This document shows positions 40,730 to 49,651 of a stretch of 64,000 nt of DNA, piece by piece. Numbering within the stretch: position 1 is the first letter of the stretch; the number at the start of each line of letters is the position of its first letter. The stretch is from Bacillota bacterium. GTDB lineage: Bacteria; Bacillota; Clostridia; Acetivibrionales; DTU013. The stretch is from contig JAEZRE010000019.1 of NCBI GenBank assembly GCA_023412915.1, positions 62,001-126,000 of the forward strand, read 5' to 3'. The position numbers were made by a program, and so were the translations under genes. The notes under the pieces are model-generated. The model did no database searches. It had not been told where the DNA came from and saw nothing but the letters and a program-made list of their open reading frames with translations.

Positions 40730-41602
40730 ATGAATAAGAAAATCGATCCGGGAACAACGATAATCATGATCATTATTATCAACCTTACCCAGATCGCGCT
40801 GATTGCCGCCGTTCTGCTTTATCTGGTGGATAACGGGGACGGCCCAGGACTGCTTAGGAACCCGTGGATCATAATCCTCCTGACAGTAACTCTCGCGGCG
40901 GTTATAATAAACAGCCTTGCCGCCTTCAAGAACAGAAGCAGTCTGCTTCGTTCGGTATATCAATTCCAATTGCTCGAGGATACTCTCGCGAGGCTCGAAA
41001 AGCTCAATAATTCACTGCGCGCCCAGAGGCACGATTTTATGAACCATCTCCAAGTCGTTCACTCGCTCATAGAAATGGACGAATACAAACCTGCATCCGA
41101 GTATATAGAGAAGATATACACCGATATCCAAAAGGTCAGCAGGGTAATGAAGACCTCGAATGCGGCGGTAAACGCGCTTCTGCAGGCAAAGCTACTGACA
41201 TGCGAGAAGCATGGGATAGCAGCCGAGCTTAATGTGACGACTCAGCTCAAGGATCTTAAAATCGAATCGTGGGAGTTCTGCAGGATACTTGGCAATCTCA
41301 TTGACAATGCGGTTTACGCGCTTTCCGATAAACAGGGTGAGAAAAATATCGGGATAGAATTGTCGGAAGACCTCAGAAACCACTGTTTCAAGGTGATCGA
41401 CAACGGGACTCCAATTCCTCCGCAGCATCTGGCAAAAATCTTCGAGCCCGGGTTCACGACAAAGGGAGATAACGGCGAAGGCATGGGGCTGGCAATCTGC
41501 AAGGAGATATTGGAGAACTGCGGAGGAACTATCAGCGTTGCAAGCGACGACAAACACACCGTATTTTCGGGATGTCTTCCAAGACAGCAGATGGAACGAT
41601 GA
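40730..41602 (+). CDS. Spo0B/AgrC-like sensor histidine kinase
   Basis: The 290-aa protein has two N-terminal membrane helices (residues 11-33 and 45-67), a DHp helix with the phospho-acceptor His in LRAQRHDFMNHLQ, and a GHKL ATPase with N box ILGNLIDNAVYAL and G boxes VIDNGTPI and GEGMGLAI. It is typical of kinases paired with LytTR regulators. The LytTR regulator lies 2.3 kb downstream, with nfeD, floA and a hypothetical gene between. GGAGG lies 7 nt before the ATG. Confidence 0.88.
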   Translation: MNKKIDPGTTIIMIIIINLTQIALIAAVLLYLVDNGDGPGLLRNPWIIILLTVTLAAVIINSLAAFKNRSSLLRSVYQFQLLEDTLARLEKLNNSLRAQRHDFMNHLQVVHSLIEMDEYKPASEYIEKIYTDIQKVSRVMKTSNAAVNALLQAKLLTCEKHGIAAELNVTTQLKDLKIESWEFCRILGNLIDNAVYALSDKQGEKNIGIELSEDLRNHCFKVIDNGTPIPPQHLAKIFEPGFTTKGDNGEGMGLAICKEILENCGGTISVASDDKHTVFSGCLPRQQMER

Positions 41603-41714
41603 TATCCAAAACCATAAAAAGAGACATTTCAGCATCCCAAGCGTATCATTTGTGAAACACATGTTAAATGTCTGAAATGCCGGCTATATAATGGGATCAA
41701 CTGGAGGTGTTCAT

Positions 41715-42224
41715 ATGGATTTTTCGTTGATGCTTGCCGGATTGACCTGGCTTCCGTGGGTGTGCATAATTGCAGGGCTTGTTTTCATAATAATAGAAAT
41801 GTTCCACCCAGGAATCGGGGCACCCGGTATAATAGGCGCAATACTGCTCGTAGCCGGAGTCATACTGACTGCAAAAACCCCGCTGCAGGCACTTATCATG
41901 ATAGTGATTCTGCTCGCAATACTCGGCGTAGCTTTTATGATAGTGCTGCAATCGGCGACAAAGGGCCATCTTGCGAGGCATCTGGTATTGAATGCATCGC
42001 TCGATGACGATATGGGCTTTACGGGGTCGGACGATCTCAAATATTTCATAGGCAGCGAAGGTAAGACTCTGACAGTGTTAAGGCCGTCGGGCACGGCTGA
42101 TTTCAGCGGGGTCAAGCTGGACGTGGTATCCGAAGGCGAATTTATTCCCAAGGACTCAGCAGTCATCATAACGAAGGTCGAAGGTCACAGGATCGTGGTG
42201 GTTCAAAAATCAAGCGTTTCGTAA
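41715..42224 (+). CDS. NfeD-like membrane protein
   Basis: The 169-aa protein has three membrane helices in the first 95 residues (WVCIIAGLVFIIIEMFHPGI, GAPGIIGAILLVAGVI) and a C-terminal OB-fold domain (IGSEGKTLTVLRPSGTADF), the arrangement of truncated NfeD proteins partnered with flotillins. GGAGG 7 nt before the ATG at 41715 fixes the start. It precedes floA. Confidence 0.87.
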   Translation: MDFSLMLAGLTWLPWVCIIAGLVFIIIEMFHPGIGAPGIIGAILLVAGVILTAKTPLQALIMIVILLAILGVAFMIVLQSATKGHLARHLVLNASLDDDMGFTGSDDLKYFIGSEGKTLTVLRPSGTADFSGVKLDVVSEGEFIPKDSAVIITKVEGHRIVVVQKSSVS

Positions 42225-42280
42225 TGCGGCTGCTGTAATTGCATTAATAGGTAATAATAATATTTGAAAGGGGTAAATAT

Positions 42281-43273
42281 ATGCAATACTTTTTCATTGC
42301 TTTGATAGTCATCGTCGTATTCATTTTTCTGGCGATTTTCCTTACATTCATCCCGGTGGGACTCTGGATCTCGGCTTTTGCGGCCGGTGTAAGGGTCGGG
42401 ATATTCACGCTCATAGGCATGCGCTTAAGAAGGGTCAGCCCGGCCAAGATCATACTGCCCCTCATAAAGGCGTCCAAAGCCGGACTCGATCTCAACGTCA
42501 ACCAGCTTGAAGCGCACTATCTGGCCGGTGGTAACGTCGACAAGGTGGTAAATGCTCTGATCGCGGCACACAGAGCCGATATGAACCTGCAATTCGTCAG
42601 GGCGGCGGCAATCGACCTGGCAGGCAGGGACGTACTTGAAGCTGTTAAGATGAGCGTCAATCCCAAGGTCATAGAGACTCCGAACATCTCTGCGGTTGCA
42701 AAGGACGGTATCGAGCTTCTTGTCAAGGCAAGGGTAACTGTAAGAACCAACCTCGACAGGCTCATCGGCGGCGCGGGCGAAGCGACGATCATCGCGAGGG
42801 TAGGAGAAGGTATAGTAACGACGGTAGGCAGCTCACAGTCGCACAAGGATGTGCTTGAAAATCCGGATTCCATTTCGCGGACCGTGCTCAGCAAGGGTCT
42901 GGATGCTGGAACAGCTTACGAGATACTGTCGATAGACATCGCGGACGTCGACGTAGGCAGGAATATCGGAGCACAGCTTCTGACCCTGCAGGCTGAAGCG
43001 GACAAGAACATCGCCCAGGCAAAAGCCGAGGAAAGGCGTGCGATGGCAGTTGCAAAGGAGCAGGAAATGAAGGCTCTTGTCCAGGAAATGCGCGCCAAGG
43101 TCGTGGAATCGGAGGCAGAGGTGCCGAAGGCTATGGCAAGCGCTCTAAACAGTGGGAAGCTGGGAGTCATGGATTATTACAACATGCAGAATATGATCGC
43201 TGATACTCAGATGCGGGATTCTATTTCAAAGGTTAATAAACCGGATACAAACGAAAGCGTAACCAGAAAATAG
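42281..43273 (+). CDS. floA: Flotillin-like protein FloA
   Basis: The 330-aa protein has the FloA layout: an N-terminal membrane hairpin (residues 3-28), the GMRLRRVSPAKIILPLIKA segment, the PHB/SPFH domain (VNPKVIETPNISAVAKDGIE) and a C-terminal EA-rich coiled coil (AEADKNIAQAKAEERRAMAV). FloA organises functional membrane microdomains in Bacillus. It is the usual partner of NfeD. Confidence 0.93.
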   Translation: MQYFFIALIVIVVFIFLAIFLTFIPVGLWISAFAAGVRVGIFTLIGMRLRRVSPAKIILPLIKASKAGLDLNVNQLEAHYLAGGNVDKVVNALIAAHRADMNLQFVRAAAIDLAGRDVLEAVKMSVNPKVIETPNISAVAKDGIELLVKARVTVRTNLDRLIGGAGEATIIARVGEGIVTTVGSSQSHKDVLENPDSISRTVLSKGLDAGTAYEILSIDIADVDVGRNIGAQLLTLQAEADKNIAQAKAEERRAMAVAKEQEMKALVQEMRAKVVESEAEVPKAMASALNSGKLGVMDYYNMQNMIADTQMRDSISKVNKPDTNESVTRK

Positions 43274-43302
43274 GCTGAAAGTATATCAGGAAGGGCGATA
43301 AA

Positions 43303-43869
43303 ATGCAATCCAATTATAATAGTTTTGGTATTCTCGAGCAAGCTGTCAGGGGTGCGCTTATGCAAGCGGAGCAGTCAATGCGGGCAGGCCGCATGAGCCC
43401 TCTGCCGTCGCAGCGGGAAAATGTGCAGATATTCCGGGTCACTCCCAACAATACCGCTCCAGCGGCAGGGAGAGGCTCGCGGCAGTCCGGGGCGGGCGTT
43501 ACGCAGGATAAAGCCGGCTTTGGGTCGGATTCCGATGTCTACCGTGAGGCGCCGGGCGATCCGGCTCCGGGACAGGGCGGCGCAGGTGCGGCGACCGGTA
43601 GTACGGAAGGCTCGTCACAGCCAGCAGGTCCAGGGACTGCAAATACAACGGGTATGGCACGGATGGTCGGCGCAGGCTCCCGTTCCGGTACAAACGCCTC
43701 TGCCAATACCGGCAAAGCTGAAGCTGCTTCCGCGCCGGTCCGGAGTAAGGCGCCCGATAGCTATGAAAAGCAGTTGAAGCTGAATTTCAACGAAGATAAT
43801 CTTTTATCAGGCATTATCATGGCCGAGGTGCTCGGCAAACCAAAATGCCTCAGAAGGGGCCGGTGGTGA
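43303..43869 (+). CDS. Low-complexity hypothetical protein after floA
   Basis: The 188-aa protein has a short ordered N-terminus (YNSFGILEQAVRGALMQAEQ), a Gly/Ala/Pro/Ser-rich disordered middle (residues 50-155) and an ordered C-terminus (LKLNFNEDNLLSGIIMAEVL). In Bacillus the corresponding place holds yqfB, but no sequence link is clear. The conserved C-terminal helix may bind the membrane domain. Confidence 0.65.
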   Translation: MQSNYNSFGILEQAVRGALMQAEQSMRAGRMSPLPSQRENVQIFRVTPNNTAPAAGRGSRQSGAGVTQDKAGFGSDSDVYREAPGDPAPGQGGAGAATGSTEGSSQPAGPGTANTTGMARMVGAGSRSGTNASANTGKAEAASAPVRSKAPDSYEKQLKLNFNEDNLLSGIIMAEVLGKPKCLRRGRW

Positions 43870-43872
43870 TAC

Positions 43873-44616
43873 TTGAGCATCAGAGTGCTGGTTGCCGATG
43901 ATGAGCCGGGTATGCGGCTTGTTATAAAAAAAGCCGTGGAAAAAGCCGGTGATTTTGAGACAGCAGGCGAGGCGGGGGACGGTGAAACCGCTCTCCGCCT
44001 TTTTGAAGCCCTGCGTCCCGGCGTGGTTTTTCTCGACGTGGAAATGCCCGGGCTCAGCGGCGTGGAATGTGCAAAAAGGATTTCCGATATAGAACCGAAA
44101 ACTATCATTGTTTTCGCGACGGCTCACGATGAGTATATGCCCGAGGCCTTTGAAGTCTATGCTTTCGATTACCTTGTCAAGCCCTTTAGGGTGGAAAGAC
44201 TCAATCAGACGCTGGATCGTATCAAGAACTTAAGCACGGCCAAGCCCGACGTTTCAGTTGTCAACAGGCCGCACAGCAATGCCGGGACGCCGCAGAGGCT
44301 CATGATCCGCAACAAGGACAGCATCAGCCTTGTAGACGTCAAAGACATAATACTCATACAGCGTGAAGACAGGAGCACGGTCATTTACACCGGAAACGGC
44401 CGTTTTTCGACGTCCGAGGGTTTGAGCGAGATCGAGGAGAAGCTGGACAGCGACCTGTTTTTCAGATGCCATAAATCTTATATTATAAATCTCGGCGCGG
44501 TCAGCAAAATCTACCCGTATGGACGGTGGACCTACATAGTGAAGCTCGAGGGTATCGACAAGGATGCTCTTCTGACGCATGACAAGTACGAAGAGCTGTC
44601 GAAGCTGTTCGACTAG
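43873..44616 (+). CDS. LytTR-family response regulator
   Basis: The 247-aa protein has a receiver domain (VLVADDEPGMR, phospho-acceptor in VVFLDVEMPGLSG, ATAHDEYMPEAF) and a C-terminal LytTR DNA-binding domain (RLMIRNKDSISLVDVKDI, FFRCHKSYIINLGAVSKIYP). It starts at a TTG 4 nt after the preceding stop, with GGTGGTG upstream. Its likely partner is the kinase at 40730. Confidence 0.9.
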   Translation: MSIRVLVADDEPGMRLVIKKAVEKAGDFETAGEAGDGETALRLFEALRPGVVFLDVEMPGLSGVECAKRISDIEPKTIIVFATAHDEYMPEAFEVYAFDYLVKPFRVERLNQTLDRIKNLSTAKPDVSVVNRPHSNAGTPQRLMIRNKDSISLVDVKDIILIQREDRSTVIYTGNGRFSTSEGLSEIEEKLDSDLFFRCHKSYIINLGAVSKIYPYGRWTYIVKLEGIDKDALLTHDKYEELSKLFD

Positions 44617-44650
44617 TCTTCTACCTTTTTCCATGCCTAACTGGATTTTC

Positions 44651-44679
44651 TTGTCCAGATCCGTCTTCTCTGGTATACT
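44651..44679 (+). promoter_or_regulatory. Promoter upstream of the YesM-like kinase gene
   Basis: TTGTCC, 17-bp spacer, TATACT, ending 45 bp before the GTG start. Confidence 0.6.
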
Positions 44680-44724
44680 TATAGATAAACATAATGATTC
44701 ACGGCTGAAGTACAGGAGAAAGAT

Positions 44725-46515
44725 GTGAAAAGGATCCCTCTTTTCTTAAGGAACCTTAGTGTCAGCTGGAAGTTCATACTTGCCTATTATCTGGTCCTTA
44801 TTATTCCTATGGCCTTTTTTGGCATGTATTTCTACATGAAATCCTCCGACGACTCGATCTCGCAGGCGAAAATGGTTATGGAGAGGAACCTCCTTCAGAC
44901 CCGCGCAAGCATAATGCAAAAGGTGAAGCTGATCGAGAACATTACCCAGATCATTACGACAAACGATTCCGTACAGTCTGTTTTTTATTATGAATATGAG
45001 AAGGAAAACGACAGACTCACGGATTTCCAGTTCGATATCTCCCCGATGCTTGAAAACGTTCACAGCCAGAACAACCTTATCTACTCCATAAAGATATATA
45101 CGCCCAGGACGATTTTTACCGAAATGACCGGCAGCTATTACAGTATAAGAAAGGACGACTCCCCCCAAAAGTTCGGGGAGGTCGAGAGCTCCATCCATAC
45201 TGAGGGCGGCTGGGTTACCGCTCACGGCTCCATTGGGAACATACTGAGGATCGGACCGGACGAACCTGAGCAGGTATTTTCATATTCAGGCTCGATCCTT
45301 CCGCCGGTTTCGGCTTCGCAAACAAGTATAGGCACAGTTGAGATAGAAGTTAAGGAAAACCTGCTGTTCGACATGCTCAGAGACACCGTCATGAGCAAAT
45401 GGGGACAAATATTTGTCGTTAATTCGCAAGGCAGCATCGTATCGAACAACATACCGGCCCTGTATCTTAAAAACATAGCTGCCATGGGGATCTCCGGCTT
45501 CGACAATAAGAATGCCGTCAACAAATTGGAGGAGCTCAACGGGAGACAATCCATAGTCATCACCACGCCGGTGGAGGATATAGGCTGCAGCATCGTGGGC
45601 ATATTCCCCGTGGAGAATTTCAACAGCGATGCCAGGGCGTCGATAGCGAACCTGCTCATCGTATTATCTGTATTATCGGTACTTCTCGGTTTTATAATCT
45701 ACTTTATAACCAACGCCTTGCTCAGGAGGCTGAAAATACTCGTCAAGGCCATGAAACAGGTCAAGGAGAACAACCTCGACGTCTCCGTGCCTGTCAACGC
45801 AATGGATGAATTCGGCGAGTTGGCATTGAATTTCAACCACATGACAGGAAGGATACACGAGCTTGTGGAAACTGTCTACAAGATTCAGCTCCTTGAGAGG
45901 GATGCGGAGTTGAAAGCCCTGGAAGCCCAGATCAACCCTCATTTTCTTTACAATACGCTGGCGACAATATCCTGGGTGGGCAGGAGAGGAAATCAGGACG
46001 AGGTCGTACGTATTTCGAACTCGCTGGCGAAGTATTACAGGCTGGTACTGAGCAAGGGCGGTAGCGCAATAGCCGTCAAGGATGAGATAGATATGGTTAA
46101 GGCCTATCTGCAGATACAGAAAATACGGTTCGGCGATATGTTCGATGCAGAGTACATACTTGATGAGGGGGCATTGAACTGCATGATTATGAAGAACCTT
46201 CTGCAGCCTCTCGTCGAAAATGCCTTGAATCACGGAATCGAACCGAAACGGGCGCACGGAACGCTGATCCTCAGGGCTGAATTGAAAAACGGCGACCTGG
46301 TTTTGCAGGTCATCGACGACGGCGTCGGCATGGATGGCCGGACGCTCACCGATGTTTCGGCGGGCAAGGTCGAAAGAACCGGAGGCGGTTATGCCATCAA
46401 AAACGTGATCGAAAGACTGCGTGCATATTATGAAAAGGGCCATACCTTCGAAGTTTTCAGCAGACCGGGGATAGGCGCCCAGTTTACCATAACCATCAGA
46501 GCAGGGGGTTTTTAA
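44725..46515 (+). CDS. YesM-type sensor histidine kinase
   Basis: The 596-aa protein has two membrane helices (residues 16-37 and about 305-328) around an extracellular sensor domain, then a HAMP domain. The His_kinase domain has the phospho-acceptor in ALEAQINPHFLYNTLATISW, and the HATPase has IDDGVGMDGRT. This family controls carbohydrate uptake and polysaccharide use in Clostridia and Paenibacillus. It starts at a GTG with AGGAG upstream and is followed 1 nt later by the regulator gene. Confidence 0.9.
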   Translation: MKRIPLFLRNLSVSWKFILAYYLVLIIPMAFFGMYFYMKSSDDSISQAKMVMERNLLQTRASIMQKVKLIENITQIITTNDSVQSVFYYEYEKENDRLTDFQFDISPMLENVHSQNNLIYSIKIYTPRTIFTEMTGSYYSIRKDDSPQKFGEVESSIHTEGGWVTAHGSIGNILRIGPDEPEQVFSYSGSILPPVSASQTSIGTVEIEVKENLLFDMLRDTVMSKWGQIFVVNSQGSIVSNNIPALYLKNIAAMGISGFDNKNAVNKLEELNGRQSIVITTPVEDIGCSIVGIFPVENFNSDARASIANLLIVLSVLSVLLGFIIYFITNALLRRLKILVKAMKQVKENNLDVSVPVNAMDEFGELALNFNHMTGRIHELVETVYKIQLLERDAELKALEAQINPHFLYNTLATISWVGRRGNQDEVVRISNSLAKYYRLVLSKGGSAIAVKDEIDMVKAYLQIQKIRFGDMFDAEYILDEGALNCMIMKNLLQPLVENALNHGIEPKRAHGTLILRAELKNGDLVLQVIDDGVGMDGRTLTDVSAGKVERTGGGYAIKNVIERLRAYYEKGHTFEVFSRPGIGAQFTITIRAGGF

Positions 46516-46516
46516 A

Positions 46517-47833
46517 GTGCTGAAGCTATTGATCGTTGAGGATGAGAAGTGGGAAAGAGAAGGCCTGATGGATTTCCTTGATTGGGGGAGCCTCGGGATA
46601 GATTTGTCGGGAGCGGCCTGCGACGGCTTCGAAGGAATCGACAAAGCCCGCATTCTTCGTCCGGACATAATAATTACGGATATCAAGATGCCCGGTATGG
46701 ATGGATTGAAAATGGGCCAAAGCATCAGGGAATTCATGCCGGATGTAAAGATAATCATACTGACGGGATATGACGATTTCAAACTGGCCAGGGAAGCTAT
46801 AAATATGAATGCAGATGCATACATACTAAAGCCCGTTGAAGAAGAGGAGCTCCTGGAGGTCGTGAAAAAGGCCGCAGACAAATGCGTGAGCGACGCGAAA
46901 AAGAAGGATGGACACAGGGTGCTGAAGGACCTGCTGGACGACGACTTCGTTACCGCCAGGAGGGAACTGCTGCTGGAACTTCTCGGCGACGAGGCCTCCG
47001 AGGATACTGTAAAGCAGGCGACATCCCTGGGCATACTTCCTTCGGCAGGAAAATATTCTGTCGTAGCCGCCGGGGCCTTACAAGGCGGTACGGAGTATCC
47101 CGCTGCCCGCTGTGCAGGCAAAGCGGTGCTCGCTGTCGATCTTGAAGGGGCTGACACCGAATTGAGGTCCGGCTTGGTAAGGGCCGGAATTAATTTTGTC
47201 ACCGCAGTCAACGGAGATTACCTGACGCTATTTGTACTGGACGTTCAGAGAGATATACCTTCCGATGTCCTGCGGCATGCGGTCGAAACTATTTCAGATT
47301 ACTACGGCAAGAAAGGCGTGCAGGTCGTTATGGGGATAGGGTCGCCTGTGGAAGGCGCCGGAGACTTGCATACCACAAGCCGGCAGGCCAGGGAAGCGCT
47401 CGATTTTGCAAATTTCTGGCGGGAGACGTCGTCCGTGTACTATTCCGAATTGGCTGCACTGCAGCAGGATAACGCGTCAAAAACCGGCGAACTCCTTTCG
47501 AAGGGAAACAATTTCACCAAACAGCTCATGAACGCGCTGCGGACGGCGGACGGTAAAAAAACCGACAACGTGCTGGATGAGCTGTTCAGACATATAGAGG
47601 ATAATAAGTGGCTCGGCAAAAACATGATCGCTAATTTTTTATGCGGTCTGCTCAACGAGACCTCTCTTCTTTTCCGTGCCGGAAAGCAGCAGGAGCGGGA
47701 GGAGGGAGCCACAGAAGCGGCTTTATTGAATCTGACCGACTACAATTCGATGAAGGAGCAGGTATACTCCTTTTTCGGAAAAGCGTCGGAAGCAGTCGGT
47801 CAGTCAGCAGTGAAAAGCGGGCTCGAGAATTGA
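46517..47833 (+). CDS. YesN-type response regulator lacking the C-terminal AraC DNA-binding domain
   Basis: The 438-aa protein has a receiver (LLIVEDEKWEREGLMDFL, phospho-acceptor in ITDIKMPGMDG) and the central YesN-like region (GIGSPVEGAGDLHTTSRQAR). It ends at residue 438, where family members continue with a two-helix-turn-helix AraC domain of about 100 residues. The DNA downstream encodes the next gene at once, and no displaced AraC domain is seen in other frames. It starts at a GTG. It may act through protein contacts, or the output domain has been lost. Confidence 0.85.
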   Translation: MLKLLIVEDEKWEREGLMDFLDWGSLGIDLSGAACDGFEGIDKARILRPDIIITDIKMPGMDGLKMGQSIREFMPDVKIIILTGYDDFKLAREAINMNADAYILKPVEEEELLEVVKKAADKCVSDAKKKDGHRVLKDLLDDDFVTARRELLLELLGDEASEDTVKQATSLGILPSAGKYSVVAAGALQGGTEYPAARCAGKAVLAVDLEGADTELRSGLVRAGINFVTAVNGDYLTLFVLDVQRDIPSDVLRHAVETISDYYGKKGVQVVMGIGSPVEGAGDLHTTSRQAREALDFANFWRETSSVYYSELAALQQDNASKTGELLSKGNNFTKQLMNALRTADGKKTDNVLDELFRHIEDNKWLGKNMIANFLCGLLNETSLLFRAGKQQEREEGATEAALLNLTDYNSMKEQVYSFFGKASEAVGQSAVKSGLEN

Positions 47834-47865
47834 TTTGGTAATACCAGTTATATGGGAGGCATTTG

Positions 47866-49650
47866 ATGAAGAGGTTTTTAACCTGCTCGCTAGCTTTTTT
47901 GATGATTATGAGTCTCGCTTCATGCGTATTCGGCCCAAATGGCGGAAAGCTTGCCGAGACGGCGGTAGAAACGGTCTCGGACGGCTCTGTACAACCGGTG
48001 CAGGAAAGCGCCTCGGGTATGGAATTATATAACATCAACGTCTTTACCATGCTGGGCAATTATTCGGGTATACAGTCGGGCTGGTTCGGAAAAATCGTTA
48101 GGGACAAGTTCAATATAAGAATGAATTTAGTCGCTTCCAACGTCGAAGGCGGCGAAGCCAAATTCTCAACACTTCTGGCCTCCGGAAATCTTGGGGACCT
48201 CGTAATATATGGCAACAACGATTCCAAATATCTGGATTCGATATCGCGCGGTTTCCTTCTGGATATGACCCAAAACGGGCTGTTGGAAAAATACGGCCGG
48301 GAGATAGTGGACAACTATCCCAAGGTATTGGAAAAAGCCAGAGTCAATTCGGGCGGAGGGACCGCTGTATACGGACTCGGTTACAACGCGGCGAATATGC
48401 CGGGCGGACCTTCCGAGGGAGAAGACATGACCTGGGGGCCTGATCTTCGCTGGGATCTGTATGCAAGGCTGGGATACCCAAAGATAAACACACTGGAGGA
48501 TTACCTGCCGGTCCTCAAGCAGATGCAGCGGCTGGAACCGAAGAGTGAGTCCGGCTGGCCGACCTACGGGTTTTCACTTTGGAGTGACTGGGACAGCGAT
48601 AAGATGTGCCTTGCCAAGCAGTACTGCGATGTTTACGGCTTCGATGAGACAGATGGGTTCAATCCGATCGGGTATGCCCTGATATCTGCTAAAGCCGATG
48701 AGTATCAAAGCGTGTTGGATCCGGACGGTTATTATGTCAAATGCCTTGAATTGTATTTCAATGCAAACCAGATGGGGCTGCTTGATCCCGATTCCATATC
48801 TCAGAAGTATGAGGATGTCAATAACAAGATGAAAGACGGACAGGTCCTTTTCTCATGGTTTCCCTGGATGGACAATATTTATAACACCCAGGAACGCCAG
48901 GCGCAGGGAAAAGGCTTCAAGCTTGTGCCGTTTACGGAAGAGAAGATATATTCCCAGGGCTACAATCCGTACGGAGGCGACAGGCTCATCTCGATCGGGG
49001 CAGGTGCGGCCTGTCCGGAGAGGATAATGCAGCTGATCAACTGGATGTATTCTCCCGAGGGATTCCAGACAATCAAAGCTGGGCCTAGAGGCCTTGCCTG
49101 GGATATCGGCAGAGACGGAAAACCCTGCCTGACGGAGTACGGTATGAAAACGCTCCCGAACAACCCCGAGCCGGTACCTGCCGAATTCGGCGGCGGTACG
49201 TTCAAAGACGGGCAGAATCAGATAAACATAGACCCCATACAGCCGACTGCGATTAACCCTGAGACGGGTGAAGCTTATGACTACCATCTCTGGAGTTCAT
49301 ACCTCAACAGCAGACCTTCGGAGCTAGTTACAGAGTGGAGGGAAAGGATGGGCATCCTCACAGCGCGGGAATACTTCGAAGAAAACGGCCTGCTTGCCGT
49401 AGCGGACCCGGTGTTTACAGGCAAAGCGCCCGAAAACATGAGTAAATCGCTCGAACAGAAAAAAGGTCAGGTTTCCACGGTTATCAGGAATTATTCCTGG
49501 AGGATGGTGTTTGCAAAGGATCAGACCGAATTCAATTCGCTTTATAACGATATGGTAGTCAGGGCTAAAAGCCTGGGCTACAATGAAATATACAACTGGA
49601 ACGTCGAACAGGCCCGTAAAATAGCCGAATGGCGTCGGAACAAGGGCTAG
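47866..49650 (+). CDS. Extracellular solute-binding lipoprotein (family 1, LplA-like)
   Basis: The 594-aa protein has a lipoprotein signal (CSLAFLMIMSLASC, lipobox LASC) and the fold of large family-1 sugar-binding proteins (TMLGNYSGIQSGWFGKIV, ISIGAGAACPERIMQLINWM, YSPEG). Such proteins deliver oligosaccharides to ABC transporters or to YesM sensors. No permease or ATPase gene lies nearby, so it may serve a distant transporter or act as co-sensor for the YesM/YesN pair directly upstream. GGGAGG precedes the ATG. Confidence 0.88.
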   Translation: MKRFLTCSLAFLMIMSLASCVFGPNGGKLAETAVETVSDGSVQPVQESASGMELYNINVFTMLGNYSGIQSGWFGKIVRDKFNIRMNLVASNVEGGEAKFSTLLASGNLGDLVIYGNNDSKYLDSISRGFLLDMTQNGLLEKYGREIVDNYPKVLEKARVNSGGGTAVYGLGYNAANMPGGPSEGEDMTWGPDLRWDLYARLGYPKINTLEDYLPVLKQMQRLEPKSESGWPTYGFSLWSDWDSDKMCLAKQYCDVYGFDETDGFNPIGYALISAKADEYQSVLDPDGYYVKCLELYFNANQMGLLDPDSISQKYEDVNNKMKDGQVLFSWFPWMDNIYNTQERQAQGKGFKLVPFTEEKIYSQGYNPYGGDRLISIGAGAACPERIMQLINWMYSPEGFQTIKAGPRGLAWDIGRDGKPCLTEYGMKTLPNNPEPVPAEFGGGTFKDGQNQINIDPIQPTAINPETGEAYDYHLWSSYLNSRPSELVTEWRERMGILTAREYFEENGLLAVADPVFTGKAPENMSKSLEQKKGQVSTVIRNYSWRMVFAKDQTEFNSLYNDMVVRAKSLGYNEIYNWNVEQARKIAEWRRNKG

Positions 49651-49651
49651 C

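Noticed and set aside
45673..47211. 512-codon open frame on the - strand
   Set aside because: It lies wholly opposite the YesM and YesN-like genes, is Ser-rich low complexity, and has no ribosome binding site; it is a shadow of the GC-rich + strand genes.
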